Assembly (NCBI GenBank): GCA_045614925.1
Contig: JAZLDV010000044.1
Span: forward strand, 12,954-76,953
Direction: 5' to 3'
DNA length: 64,000 bases
From: JAZLDV01 sp045614925
Lineage (GTDB): Bacteria; Bacillota_I; Bacilli_A; Erysipelotrichales; Coprobacillaceae
Part shown: positions 35,159 through 44,656 of the stretch, one piece after another
Position numbering within the stretch: position 1 is the first letter of the stretch
How the letters are laid out: every line of letters starts with the position of its first letter
Made by a program: the position numbers and the translations under genes
The notes under the pieces: model-generated
Told to the model about the DNA's origin: nothing
Database searches by the model: none
Seen by the model: only the letters and a program-made list of their open reading frames with translations

Positions 35159-37372
35159 ATGAAATATAAAACAGCTGGGCAAAAAGTAACGATAGAAGAT
35201 GTTCTTGAAAGTTGTTCTACTTATATTACAAAACAAGAAAGTATAGATTTAATTAAAAAAGCTTATGATTATATTATGATTATGCATGAGGGTCAAAAAC
35301 GTAAAAGTGGAGAACCTTATGTAGTTCATTTAATATGGGTTGCATATATTTTAACAACATTACAAAGTGGACCGACTACAATTGCTGCAGGTTTATTGCA
35401 TGATGTTATGGAAGATTGCGATGTACCTAGAGAAAAAATGGTTGAGCTTTTCGGTGAAGAAATTACAACTCTTGTTGAAGGAGTTACAAAATTAAAGAAA
35501 ATGCCTTATAAAGATGAGGCGGATGTTTATGCAGAAAATCATAGAAAAATCTATATTGCTATGGCGAAAGATATTCGTGTTATTATGATTAAATTTGCTG
35601 ACCGTTTGCACAATATGAGAACATTAGAATTTATGCCTCCGCATAAACAGCAACGTATATCAAGAGAAACTTTAGAAGTCTATGCTCCTATAGCACATCG
35701 TTTAGGTTTGAATGATATTCGTACAGAATTAGAAGATTTATGTTTGTTTTATTTAGATCCTCATGCTTATAAAGAAATAGGAGATTTATTAGCTAGAAAA
35801 CGTGATGAACGTAAAGAATTCGTTGATCAGATGATGGAAAATGTCAAAAAGATATTAGATGATCATGGAATTCAATATAAAATTAAAGGTAGAGCAAAAC
35901 ATATTTATAGTATTTATAAAAAAATGATTATTAAACATATTCGTTTTGATGAGTTATATGATTTGAATGCCTTACGTATTATTGTGAATGAAAAATTAGA
36001 TTGTTATGAGGTTTTAGGTATAATTCATGATAACTATCGACCATTACCAGGACGATTTAAAGATTATATTGCTATGCCTAAACCAAATATGTATCGTTCT
36101 TTACATACAGCAGTTATTGGGGCTGGTGGAAAGATATTTGAAATTCAGATTAGAACACAAGAAATGGATGATTTAGCAGAACGAGGTGTTGCATCACATT
36201 GGTCTTATAAGGAAGGAAAAGATTATTCTTCTAAACAGGAACAAAAAGATATTGTTAATAAATTACAATGGTTAGGTGATTTTATTTCATTGAGTGATGA
36301 AATAAAAGATGAAGATGCAAAAGACTATTATGATACTTTACGTAGAGATATCTTTGAAGCCAATGTCTATGTTATGACTCCTCAAAGTAAAATTGTAGAA
36401 TTGCCAAATGGTTCTACTCCAATTGATTTTGCTTATCGTATTCATACTGAAGTTGGACATCATGCAGTTGGTGCTTTAGTTAATGGGGTTATGGTTCCTA
36501 TTCATACTAAATTAAAAACTGGTGATGTTGTTGAAATTAAAACAAATAAAAACTCTGGTCCTAATGAAGATTGGCTAAAATTTGTTAGATCTGCAGGTGC
36601 TAAGAGTAAAATCAGACAATATATTGCTAAAAAAGACCAGGAAACTTTAAAAGAAATATTAGAGTTTGGTCGAACATTATTGAAAGAAGAAATTAAAAAA
36701 CGTGGATGGGATGAAAAGAAATATTTAGACCCTGAAACATATAAAAATTATTATGGTTCTTTTGGAGCAAATAATTTTGATGATATTTTACTTGTTATTG
36801 GTAAAAAACAGGCTGCTGCTTCTACATTGTTGGATAAGGTTGCTCCTAAATCTACAGGGATTATGGACAGTTTATCTAAGATGTTTAAAAAGAATAATAA
36901 TGTTCTTTCTCCTAAGAAAAAGGATAATAGTTTTGGTATAAGTGTTAGTGGTGTTGATGGTGTTAGAGTACAGATTTCAAAATGCTGTAGTCCAATTCCA
37001 GGTGATCCTATTGTTGGATTTGTATCAAAAGGTCAAGGGATTAAAGTACATAGAGCAGATTGTCCTAATATGAAATCGGCAGAAAGAGGTCGTATTATTG
37101 ATGTATATTGGGATTATACAAGTGCTTCAATGAAACGTTTTGATGTTGATTTAGAAGTTCATGCTTTAGATAGACCAAATCTATTGAACGATATTATTAC
37201 TGTATTAGGACAGGTTAAAGTTAATATTTCTAATATTAATGCAAAGGTTACAAGTGGTGAAGCTGAAATTCATTTAACTATTAATGTTGAAAATGCTGAA
37301 GCATTACAAGTGACTATTGATAACTTAAATAAAGTTCATGGAATTTTTGATATAAAAAGAGTTATGCATTAG
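35159..37372 (+). CDS. relA: Bifunctional (p)ppGpp synthetase/hydrolase Rel
   Basis: A 737-residue RSH enzyme that makes and degrades the alarmone (p)ppGpp in the stringent response. Order of domains: HD hydrolase with LLHDVMEDC (about residue 78), synthetase with GRFKDYIAMPKPNMYRSLHT, TGS domain (VYVMTPQSKIVELPNGSTPIDFAY), zinc-finger/helical region, and C-terminal ACT domain. Both active sites look intact. AAAGGAGG precedes the ATG. It lies in the recJ-apt-rel-hisS-aspS order known from Bacillus. Confidence 0.96.
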   Translation: MKYKTAGQKVTIEDVLESCSTYITKQESIDLIKKAYDYIMIMHEGQKRKSGEPYVVHLIWVAYILTTLQSGPTTIAAGLLHDVMEDCDVPREKMVELFGEEITTLVEGVTKLKKMPYKDEADVYAENHRKIYIAMAKDIRVIMIKFADRLHNMRTLEFMPPHKQQRISRETLEVYAPIAHRLGLNDIRTELEDLCLFYLDPHAYKEIGDLLARKRDERKEFVDQMMENVKKILDDHGIQYKIKGRAKHIYSIYKKMIIKHIRFDELYDLNALRIIVNEKLDCYEVLGIIHDNYRPLPGRFKDYIAMPKPNMYRSLHTAVIGAGGKIFEIQIRTQEMDDLAERGVASHWSYKEGKDYSSKQEQKDIVNKLQWLGDFISLSDEIKDEDAKDYYDTLRRDIFEANVYVMTPQSKIVELPNGSTPIDFAYRIHTEVGHHAVGALVNGVMVPIHTKLKTGDVVEIKTNKNSGPNEDWLKFVRSAGAKSKIRQYIAKKDQETLKEILEFGRTLLKEEIKKRGWDEKKYLDPETYKNYYGSFGANNFDDILLVIGKKQAAASTLLDKVAPKSTGIMDSLSKMFKKNNNVLSPKKKDNSFGISVSGVDGVRVQISKCCSPIPGDPIVGFVSKGQGIKVHRADCPNMKSAERGRIIDVYWDYTSASMKRFDVDLEVHALDRPNLLNDIITVLGQVKVNISNINAKVTSGEAEIHLTINVENAEALQVTIDNLNKVHGIFDIKRVMH

Positions 37373-37382
37373 TTATTTGTAG

Positions 37383-37411
37383 TTGAATTATTTATACTAT
37401 TCGTATATAAT
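37383..37411 (+). promoter_or_regulatory. Promoter of the hisS-aspS operon
   Basis: TTGAAT, 17 bases, TATAAT. The start would be at about 37418, at the head of the T-box leader. Confidence 0.78.
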
Positions 37412-37417
37412 ATTTCT

Positions 37418-37618
37418 ATCCTGGGAAAAAGATTAAATAGTGGATTTTTTTAGAGACGCTGTGGTTGGTGAAAACAGTGAAAAGTAAGCTATGGGACACT
37501 TTGGAGGATGTTATGAGAGTAACCGTAAGTCGCGTTAAGACTATAGAGAGTATATCGTAAGATATAAAAAAAGGTGGTACCGCGTTTAGATAACGTCCTT
37601 TTATAAGGACGTTTTTTT
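37418..37618 (+). promoter_or_regulatory. T-box riboswitch of hisS-aspS (specifier GAC, overlapping CAC)
   Basis: A T-box leader with AAGGTGGTACCGCG at 37571-37584 and terminator AACGTCCTT / AAGGACGTT (37592-37613) with T-run. Aligning stem I (AAAG with CTTT) as in the other leaders here puts the specifier at GAC (37495-37497, Asp), followed by A. The overlapping CAC (37497-37499) would read His. Firmicutes hisS-aspS leaders are known to use Asp specifiers with related His versions, so the exact tRNA needs testing. It explains the gap between rel and hisS. Confidence 0.88.
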
Positions 37619-37642
37619 ATTTAAATTAAAGGAGGAATAATA

Positions 37643-38923
37643 ATGGGATATAGTGCACCAAGAGGAACTGTAGATATTTTAAGTGATGTTTCTTTAAAAT
37701 GGCAAGAGTTAGAACAATTAATTCGTACAATTTGTGCAAATTATAATGTTAAAGAAATGAGAACACCAATTTTTGAACATACTGAATTATTTACAAGAGC
37801 AGTAGGAGATACAACTGATGTTGTATCTAAAGAAATGTATTCTTTTGAAGATAAAAAAGGTCGTTCAATTACTTTAAGACCTGAAGGAACTGCAGGAATT
37901 GCAAGAGCTTATGTTGAACATAAATTATTTGCAGCGCCTGAAAAATTACAAAAATTCTATTATATGGGACCAATGTTCAGATATGAAAGACCAGGTAATG
38001 GAAGACAAAGACAATTCCACCAATTTGGAGTTGAAATGTTAGGATTAGAGTCTGCATATGTTGATGTTGAATGTATGGTTATGGCTGTGACATTAGTTGA
38101 AGCTTTAGGATTAAAAGATGTTAAATTACATATTAATTCTTTAGGAGATGAAGAATCAAGAGATGCTTATAGAGATGCTTTAAAAGCGCATTTTGCTCCT
38201 GCATTAGATGAATTATGTTATGACTGTAAACAAAGATTTGAAAAAAATCCATTAAGAATTTTAGATTGTAAAGTTGATGCTAAAAATCCAATTATGCAAA
38301 ATGCACCTAAAACAATTGATTATTTAAGTGAAAGTGCAAAAGCTCATTTTGATAAAGTATGTTCTTTATTAGATGATTTAGAAATTGAATATGAAGTTGA
38401 TACAAATTTAGTAAGAGGATTAGATTACTATTCTCATACAGTATTTGAAATTATTAGTGATGATCCAAAAATGGGGCAAGGTGCAACTGTTGGAGGAGGA
38501 GGTCGTTATAATTCATTAATTAGTGAATTAGGTGGACCAGCTACTCCTGGTGTTGGATTTGCTTTTGGTATGGAACGTTTATTATTAGCTTGTGCAGGAA
38601 ATGAATCTGACGAAGATGGTTTAGATGTTTATGTTATGCCACTTGGTCAAGCTGCTAAAGATTTAGCTATGCAAATTACTTTAATGTTAAGAGCTAATGG
38701 ATTTACTTGTGATATGGATCAATGCGATCGTGGATTAAAAGGACAATTTAAATCAGCTGATCGTTTTAATGCACATTTTTCTATGATTATTGGTGATGAA
38801 GAAGTAGAAAAAGAAGTTGTAAATATGAAGTGTAATCATTCTAGAGAACAGCATGTTGTTGCTTTAGAAGATATTGTTGAATTTATTGAAAATCATTATG
38901 AAGGAGGACATAGTCATGAATAG
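37643..38923 (+). CDS. hisS: Histidyl-tRNA synthetase
   Basis: A 426-residue class II aminoacyl-tRNA synthetase. Motif 2 region (FYYMGPMFRYERPGNGRQRQFHQ) and the histidine-binding HisA motif RGLDYYSHTVFEI are present, as is the motif 3 region GVGFAFGMERL. A C-terminal anticodon-binding domain follows. Full length. AAAGGAGG lies 9 bases upstream. Its stop overlaps the aspS start by 8 bases; both are under the T-box leader. Confidence 0.97.
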   Translation: MGYSAPRGTVDILSDVSLKWQELEQLIRTICANYNVKEMRTPIFEHTELFTRAVGDTTDVVSKEMYSFEDKKGRSITLRPEGTAGIARAYVEHKLFAAPEKLQKFYYMGPMFRYERPGNGRQRQFHQFGVEMLGLESAYVDVECMVMAVTLVEALGLKDVKLHINSLGDEESRDAYRDALKAHFAPALDELCYDCKQRFEKNPLRILDCKVDAKNPIMQNAPKTIDYLSESAKAHFDKVCSLLDDLEIEYEVDTNLVRGLDYYSHTVFEIISDDPKMGQGATVGGGGRYNSLISELGGPATPGVGFAFGMERLLLACAGNESDEDGLDVYVMPLGQAAKDLAMQITLMLRANGFTCDMDQCDRGLKGQFKSADRFNAHFSMIIGDEEVEKEVVNMKCNHSREQHVVALEDIVEFIENHYEGGHSHE

Positions 38924-40679
38924 AACACATAATAATGGTGAATTAAGAATGAGTCATGTAGGTCAATCAGTTGAATTAATTGGTTGGGTTGCTAAAAAAA
39001 GAAATCTTGGTTCATTAGTTTTTATGGATTTAAGAGACCGTTATGGTATTACACAAATTATTTTTGATGAATCTTTTGATGAAAGATTAAGAGAAGTTAA
39101 AAATGAATTTATTTTAAATGTTAAAGGAACTGTTATTGAAAGATCTTCTAAAAATAATAAGATTCCTACTGGAGATATCGAAATTCAGGCATCTGATTTT
39201 GAAATTATCAATACTGCAAAATTAACACCTATGATTATTGCAGATGAAACTGATGCATTAGAAGAATTAAGAATGCAATATCGTTACTTAGATTTAAGAA
39301 GACCAGTAATGCAAAGAAACTTATTTACTAGACACAAAATTACAAGAAGTATTAGAGAATACTTAGATAATTTAGATTTTATCGATGTAGAAACACCTTA
39401 TTTAAATCGTTCTACACCAGAAGGAGCAAGAGACTTCTTAGTACCTTCACGTGTACATAAAGGTTCATTTTATGCATTACCACAATCTCCACAGTTATTT
39501 AAGCAATTATTAATGGTATCTGGATTTGAAAGATATTATCAGATTGCTAGATGCTTTAGAGATGAAGATTTAAGAGCAGATAGACAATTAGAGTTTACAC
39601 AAGTAGACTTAGAAATGAGTTTTATGACAACTGATCAGATCTTATCTTTAGGTGAAGGATTAGTTGCTAAAGTTATGAAAGATGTTAAAGGAATTGATAT
39701 TGAATTACCATTAAAACGTTTAACTTGGGTAGATGCTATGGAACGTTATGGTATTGATAAACCTGATACTCGTTTTGGTTTAGAATTAGTTAATTTAAAT
39801 GAAACTGTAAAAGATGTTGAATTTGCTGTGTTTAAATCTGCATTAGAAGCAAATGGACATGTTAAAGGTATGAATATTAAAGGTCAGGCTACTGCTTTTT
39901 CTAGAAAGAAAATTGATCAGTTAACTGATATCGCTAAAATTTATAAAGCAAAAGGATTAGCTTGGTTAAAAGTTGATGAAAATGGTGTAAATGGACCTAT
40001 TGCTAAATTCTTTAATGAAGAACAATTACAAGCATTATTAACAAAAATGGAAGCTGAAAATAACGACTTATTAATCTTTGTATCAGATGCTTCTTATGAT
40101 GTTGTATGTGATTCTTTAGCACAAATTAGAAATTTCTTAGGAAAAGAATTAAAATTATATGATCCAGAAACATTTGATTTCTTATGGGTAACTGATTTCC
40201 CAATGTTTGAATATGATGAAGAAACTGCACGTTATTATGCAAAACATCATCCATTCACAAGACCAAAACAAGAAGATATCGATAAATTAGAAACAGATCC
40301 TGAACATTGTTATGCTGATGCATATGATATCGTTTTAAATGGTTTCGAATTAGGTGGAGGATCTCAAAGAATTTATGAATCTGAATTACAAGAAAGAGCA
40401 TTTAAAGCATTAAGCTTTACTCAAGAACAAATTGATGCTCAATTCGGTTGGTTCGTAGATGCTTTCCAATATGGAACACCACCTCATGGAGGATTCGCTT
40501 TAGGTTTAGATAGATTTGCTATGTTACTTTGTGGATGTGATTCATTAAGAGATGTTATCGCATTCCCTAAAAATGCAAGTTCTTCTTGTCCGATGTCTAA
40601 ATCACCTAACACAGTTTCAAAAGCTCAATTAGATGAGTTAGGAATTGGGGTGTTAAAAGATGAATCAGAAGAGAATTAA
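38916..40679 (+). CDS. aspS: Aspartyl-tRNA synthetase
   Basis: A 587-residue bacterial-type class II synthetase. It has an N-terminal OB-fold anticodon-binding domain (VELIGWVAKKRNLGSLVFMDLRD), motif 2 with CFRDEDLRADRQLEFTQVD, a GAD insertion domain in the middle and motif 3 GGFALGLDRFAMLL. The ATG at 38916 with GGAGG upstream overlaps the last codons of hisS; the frame extends 42 bases further upstream within hisS, but that stretch lacks a Shine-Dalgarno. The next gene overlaps its end by 20 bases. Confidence 0.97.
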   Translation: MNRTHNNGELRMSHVGQSVELIGWVAKKRNLGSLVFMDLRDRYGITQIIFDESFDERLREVKNEFILNVKGTVIERSSKNNKIPTGDIEIQASDFEIINTAKLTPMIIADETDALEELRMQYRYLDLRRPVMQRNLFTRHKITRSIREYLDNLDFIDVETPYLNRSTPEGARDFLVPSRVHKGSFYALPQSPQLFKQLLMVSGFERYYQIARCFRDEDLRADRQLEFTQVDLEMSFMTTDQILSLGEGLVAKVMKDVKGIDIELPLKRLTWVDAMERYGIDKPDTRFGLELVNLNETVKDVEFAVFKSALEANGHVKGMNIKGQATAFSRKKIDQLTDIAKIYKAKGLAWLKVDENGVNGPIAKFFNEEQLQALLTKMEAENNDLLIFVSDASYDVVCDSLAQIRNFLGKELKLYDPETFDFLWVTDFPMFEYDEETARYYAKHHPFTRPKQEDIDKLETDPEHCYADAYDIVLNGFELGGGSQRIYESELQERAFKALSFTQEQIDAQFGWFVDAFQYGTPPHGGFALGLDRFAMLLCGCDSLRDVIAFPKNASSSCPMSKSPNTVSKAQLDELGIGVLKDESEEN

Positions 40680-41742
40680 TAAAGTTTTATTACAAATGCA
40701 AAATAGAGGGATTGATCACTTAATTATAAGTGATCCTTCTTCTATTGATTATTTAATTGGTTATAAAAATCATCCTGGTGAAAGAATGTATGTTCTTTTA
40801 TTAAGCCAAACAGGAAACCATACATTATTTTTAAATAATTTATTTTATTTAGATAAGAAGTTAGATTTAAATATAGTCTGGTATAATGATACTGATAATT
40901 ATATCGATATTTTAGCTTCATATTTAAAAAATGCTCATTGTGTGGGTGTTGATAAAATGTGGAGTGCTAAATTTTTAATTCCTTTAATTCAATATGGATT
41001 AGATGAAGTTTGTTTTGAATTAGGTTCAATCTGTGTTGATTATGTTCGTATGATCAAAGATGAAGATGAAATCAAAAAGATGAAAGAAGCTAGCAGATTA
41101 AATGATATTGCAATGGGACAAGTCATTGAAATGATTAAAGAAGGTCATTATACAGAGTCTGAAGTCTCTCTTAAAGTTCAGGAAATTTATACATCATTAG
41201 GATGTGATGGGAATTCTTTCCCCCCAATTATTGCTTATGGTAAAAATTGTGCTGATACACATCATAGCGGTGACCATACAAAATTATCTGAAGGTGATAG
41301 CATTATTATAGATATGGGTAGTATTTATCAAGGGTATTGCAGTGATATGACAAGAACATTATTCTATAAAACTGCTAGTGAAGAACAAAAAAGAGTTTAT
41401 GAATTAGTAAAAAATGCTAATTTAGCTGCAGAAGCAATGATAAAACCAGGTGTTAAATTATCAGATATAGATAAAACAGCAAGGGATTTTATCAAAGAAG
41501 GTGGCTTTGTTGCTGAATTTAATCATCGATTAGGACATTTTATAGGTAGAGATGTTCATGAATATGGTGATGTTTCTGCTTCTTTTGATATGGAAGTTGA
41601 AGAAGGAATGATTTTCTCTATTGAACCTGGTGTTTATATACAAGGTGAATTTGGTGTAAGAGTTGAAGATTTAGTATTAGTTACTAAAGATGGCTGTGAA
41701 GTCTTAAATTCTTATAGTAAAGATTTTACAATTATTGAGTAA
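40660..41742 (+). CDS. M24 family metallopeptidase (Xaa-Pro dipeptidase-like)
   Basis: A 360-residue creatinase/prolidase-fold peptidase. The N-terminal lobe (about 120 residues, creatinase-N type) is followed by the catalytic pita-bread domain. The metal ligands are visible: Asp in IIDMGS and YCSDMTRT, His in GHFIGRDVHE, Glu in SIEPGVY and Glu in VRVEDL. It probably removes N-terminal residues before proline (YqhT/PepP group). The start overlaps the aspS end by 20 bases, which suggests it belongs to the hisS-aspS transcript. Confidence 0.92.
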   Translation: MNQKRINKVLLQMQNRGIDHLIISDPSSIDYLIGYKNHPGERMYVLLLSQTGNHTLFLNNLFYLDKKLDLNIVWYNDTDNYIDILASYLKNAHCVGVDKMWSAKFLIPLIQYGLDEVCFELGSICVDYVRMIKDEDEIKKMKEASRLNDIAMGQVIEMIKEGHYTESEVSLKVQEIYTSLGCDGNSFPPIIAYGKNCADTHHSGDHTKLSEGDSIIIDMGSIYQGYCSDMTRTLFYKTASEEQKRVYELVKNANLAAEAMIKPGVKLSDIDKTARDFIKEGGFVAEFNHRLGHFIGRDVHEYGDVSASFDMEVEEGMIFSIEPGVYIQGEFGVRVEDLVLVTKDGCEVLNSYSKDFTIIE

Positions 41743-41744
41743 AA

Positions 41745-42269
41745 ATGAATATTATTTTAGCAGATTATTCTTATTATGATAAAATATTGGCCTTTTATAA
41801 TGATGTTGTTTTATATTTAAAAACTCATAAAGATTATCCTGGATGGTCTCATGGAGAATATCCTTTTAAGGACAATATCAATAAAGCACTAAATGAACAT
41901 TCTTTATATATTGGCATAGAAAATGATGTAATTATTAGTGCAGTTATAGTGAATACTGATTATTTTATTCAATATAAAGATATAGATTTTTATCACTTAG
42001 ATAATTCTTATATTTTACATAGTTTTGCAGTTCATCCTTTATATCTTCAAAAAGGCTATGCAAAAAAGATGCTAGATTTTATTGTTAAAAAAGCAGTTGA
42101 TGATTGTAAAGAATCCATCTGTTTAGATGTTTATGAACATAATGTACCTGCAATAAAACTTTATGAAAAATATGGATTTATTTATCGAGGTAAATTATCT
42201 TTTGGCTTTGAATATTTAGGGCTAAATTATTTTAATTTGTATGAAAAAACATTAAAAAACCACCTATAA
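41745..42269 (+). CDS. GNAT family N-acetyltransferase
   Basis: A 174-residue GNAT protein. The acetyl-CoA loop is LQKGYAKKML, preceded by HSFAVHPLY and followed by LDVYEHNVPAIKLYEKYGF, the standard C-terminal GNAT motif. Begins two bases after the M24 peptidase stop. The substrate is unknown. The transcript ends in a strong hairpin shared with the convergent small gene. Confidence 0.88.
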   Translation: MNIILADYSYYDKILAFYNDVVLYLKTHKDYPGWSHGEYPFKDNINKALNEHSLYIGIENDVIISAVIVNTDYFIQYKDIDFYHLDNSYILHSFAVHPLYLQKGYAKKMLDFIVKKAVDDCKESICLDVYEHNVPAIKLYEKYGFIYRGKLSFGFEYLGLNYFNLYEKTLKNHL

Positions 42270-42281
42270 GGTGGTTTTTTT
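42254..42281. terminator. Bidirectional intrinsic terminator
   Basis: Stem CCACC / GGTGG with A-run on the left, T-run on the right and loop TATAA. It serves the acetyltransferase operon and the small minus-strand gene. Confidence 0.85.
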
Positions 42282-42282
42282 A

Positions 42283-42396
42283 TTATTCTTGTGCATTAGA
42301 ATTATCTTTGTATTTGTCACCAGGTAATTCTTCTACTTTAGAATTGTTTTGTTCGTTTTGATTATAGCCTTTATTTTTCTTTGAATTCTTACTCAT
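42283..42396 (-). CDS. Small hydrophilic protein of unknown function (37 residues)
   Basis: A 37-residue frame on the minus strand with an excellent Shine-Dalgarno GGAGGTGA 4 bases before the ATG. It ends at TAA next to a bidirectional terminator. The product is very polar: a basic N-terminus (MSKNSKKNKGYNQNEQNN) and an acidic second half with an ELPGDKYKD segment. It has no hydrophobic core and is probably disordered. It resembles the short Asn/Lys/Gln-rich, small acid-soluble-like or basic proteins of Firmicutes, but no family is recognised. Promoter not clear. Confidence 0.65.
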   Translation of the reverse strand: MSKNSKKNKGYNQNEQNNSKVEELPGDKYKDNSNAQE

Positions 42397-42517
42397 AATT
42401 TCACCTCCGCTCATTTAATACATTAATATTATGTGTAAATATATTTTTTTTATAAAAAATATAAATGTTTCAATACAAATTTACAAAAATATGATAGAAT
42501 ATGCTAGAGGTGATAGT

Positions 42518-43831
42518 ATGTACTATTTTATTGGTATTAAAGGTTCAGGTATGGCTTCTTTAGCAACAATTCTTTATGACTTAGGTCATGAAGTTGCTGG
42601 AAGTGATATTGATAAATATATTTTTACAGAAGATGCATTAAGAATAAGAAATATTCAAATTAATTCTTTTAATAAAGACAATATTAAAGATGGATATGAT
42701 GTAATTATTGGAAATGCTTTTGATGAAACAAATGAAGAAGTGAAAGCTGCAAAAGAAAATAATAATGTAACTTGTCATACTTATTATGATTTTTTAGGGC
42801 AATTGATGAACGAATATGTTTCTATTGCGATTGCAGGAACTCATGGAAAAACGACAACAACAGGAATGGCATATCATTTATTTAAAGAATATGATAAAAC
42901 ATCTGTTTTAATTGGTGATGGAACTGGTCATGCAGTTAAAGACAGTCATTATTTTATAAGTGAGACTTGCGAATATAAAGATCATTTCTTACATTATTAT
43001 CCAACTTATGCAGTGATTAATAATATTGAATTAGATCATGTTGATTACTTTAAATCTTATGAACAATATTGTGCATCATTTGAAAAGTTTGCAAATCAAG
43101 TAAAAGATACAGTTATTATTTGGGGAGATGATCCATATCTGCCTAAATTAAATTATGAAAAAAGAGTGTTAAAATTTGGTACTGGTGAACGTAATGATAT
43201 TATTGCTAAAAATATTATCAATAATAATAAAGGTTTATCATTTGATGTTTATATTCATAATGAATTATTTGGTCATTTTGCATTACCATTTTATGGAATG
43301 CACATGTTATATGATTCATTAGCTGTTATTACAATCGGATATTTAGAAAATATGAGTGCTGAATATATTCAAAAACGTTTATCTACATTTGAAGGTGTAA
43401 AAAGACGTTATACAGTTCAGGAAATTGGTAATAATGTTTATGTTGACGATTATGCACATCATCCTACTGCAATTGAATATGTTATAGAAGCAACACGCTC
43501 TCGTTATCCAGATAAACAGATTGTTGCTATATTCCAGCCGGATCGTTTTTCTAGAGGAGCAATGTTTGCTAAAGAATTTGCTGATTCTATGAATAGAGCT
43601 GATTTCCCATTTTTAATGCATTTCCCTGATAATGCAAAAAAAGAAGAGGGTATTGATATTGATATCTATGATATTGCTAAGTATATTCCTAGAGCAATTG
43701 TTATTAAAGATGATGAAACTGCTGTTTCATTACTTGGACAACATGATAATGTTGTATTCTTATTTATGAGCAGTAAAGACATTTATAAATTACAGAAAAA
43801 AGTAATTGATTATAAATCTTGTGATGAATAA
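42518..43831 (+). CDS. murC: UDP-N-acetylmuramate--L-alanine ligase MurC
   Basis: A 437-residue Mur ligase that adds L-Ala to UDP-MurNAc in peptidoglycan synthesis. It has the N-terminal UDP-binding GIKGSGMASLA, the ATP loop AGTHGKTTTTG, and the Mur ligase C-terminal DDYAHHPTAIEY and FQPDRFSR. AGAGGTGA at 42506-42513 selects the ATG at 42518; the frame continues 87 bases upstream through AT-rich noncoding sequence. As in Bacillus, it is followed by ytxG, ytxH and ccpA. Confidence 0.95.
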   Translation: MYYFIGIKGSGMASLATILYDLGHEVAGSDIDKYIFTEDALRIRNIQINSFNKDNIKDGYDVIIGNAFDETNEEVKAAKENNNVTCHTYYDFLGQLMNEYVSIAIAGTHGKTTTTGMAYHLFKEYDKTSVLIGDGTGHAVKDSHYFISETCEYKDHFLHYYPTYAVINNIELDHVDYFKSYEQYCASFEKFANQVKDTVIIWGDDPYLPKLNYEKRVLKFGTGERNDIIAKNIINNNKGLSFDVYIHNELFGHFALPFYGMHMLYDSLAVITIGYLENMSAEYIQKRLSTFEGVKRRYTVQEIGNNVYVDDYAHHPTAIEYVIEATRSRYPDKQIVAIFQPDRFSRGAMFAKEFADSMNRADFPFLMHFPDNAKKEEGIDIDIYDIAKYIPRAIVIKDDETAVSLLGQHDNVVFLFMSSKDIYKLQKKVIDYKSCDE

Positions 43832-43854
43832 TTGTAAATGAAAGGAGAAATATT

Positions 43855-44169
43855 ATGGATGCAAAGTTAATCTGTTATTGCATTTTATTGCTGTCAGGTT
43901 CATTTGCGTTATTAAGTTTAGGAATTCTTATTTTAAGAACATCTAATACTTTAAATCAAATAACACATTTGTTATGTTTAGTTGAGCCGACAATCGATAA
44001 AGTGAATCTAATTTTAGATGATATCAATGTAAAATTAGATATGTTAAATGCTCCTATTGATTTAGTGAGTGGTATTTTTTCTAAAAACGGGTTAAAAAAC
44101 GGAGTATTTTCTACTGCTGGTTTTATAACTTCATTATTACACAAAAAAGATAAAAGAAAGAAGGGATAG
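43855..44169 (+). CDS. ytxG: DUF948/YtxG-like membrane protein
   Basis: A 104-residue protein with one N-terminal transmembrane helix (about residues 5-28), then an amphipathic coiled region (TLNQITHLLCLVEPTIDKVNLILDDI). This is the DUF948 pattern. The C-terminus is basic. Its location between murC and ytxH/ccpA matches Bacillus ytxG, a general-stress gene. The molecular function is not known. AAAGGAGA precedes the ATG. Confidence 0.8.
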   Translation: MDAKLICYCILLLSGSFALLSLGILILRTSNTLNQITHLLCLVEPTIDKVNLILDDINVKLDMLNAPIDLVSGIFSKNGLKNGVFSTAGFITSLLHKKDKRKKG

Positions 44170-44171
44170 TT

Positions 44172-44654
44172 ATGAAAATTGGACGTTTATTAGCAACTAT
44201 GGGTTTAGGTGTTGTAGCAGGTATGTTACTAGCTCCTAAAAAAGGAAGTGAACTTAGAGAAGATATCAAACAAGTATCTAAGAAAACTTATAATAATTTA
44301 AAAGATTTAACTAAAGAAGATGTTGAAAATTTATTAGAACAAACTATTGAAACAGTTAAAAAGTCAGTTGATGAATTTAATATGGAAGAATTTAAAGAAT
44401 CAACTAAAACTAAATTAGAAGACTTAGAAGCTAAATTAAATGATTTTTCTGCTAAAATTAAAGAATCTGATAAATTTAATGAAGTGAAAGACAATGTGGT
44501 TGATTTATCACAAAAAGTTTCTGCTAAATATGAAGAAGTTAAAGCAAAAGTAATTGAAAATACTTTAACAGCTGATGATTATGATGAGTTTGAAAAAGAA
44601 ATTGAAAATGTTGAAGAAAAATTAGAAGAAATGATTGAAGAAATCAAGGAATAG
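44172..44654 (+). CDS. ytxH: YtxH-like protein
   Basis: A 160-residue protein with an N-terminal hydrophobic/glycine helix ending in GVVAGMLLAPKKGSELREDI, the YtxH signature. A long, highly charged helical region rich in Lys, Glu and Asp follows, probably a coiled coil. Sits two bases after the YtxG-like gene and directly before ccpA, as in Bacillus. Members are small envelope-associated stress proteins of unknown function. Confidence 0.85.
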   Translation: MKIGRLLATMGLGVVAGMLLAPKKGSELREDIKQVSKKTYNNLKDLTKEDVENLLEQTIETVKKSVDEFNMEEFKESTKTKLEDLEAKLNDFSAKIKESDKFNEVKDNVVDLSQKVSAKYEEVKAKVIENTLTADDYDEFEKEIENVEEKLEEMIEEIKE

Positions 44655-44656
44655 TC

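Noticed and set aside
36753..36941. Open frame inside rel in another reading frame
   Set aside because: Leu/Ile/Val-rich low-complexity translation of a conserved rel region; no Shine-Dalgarno.
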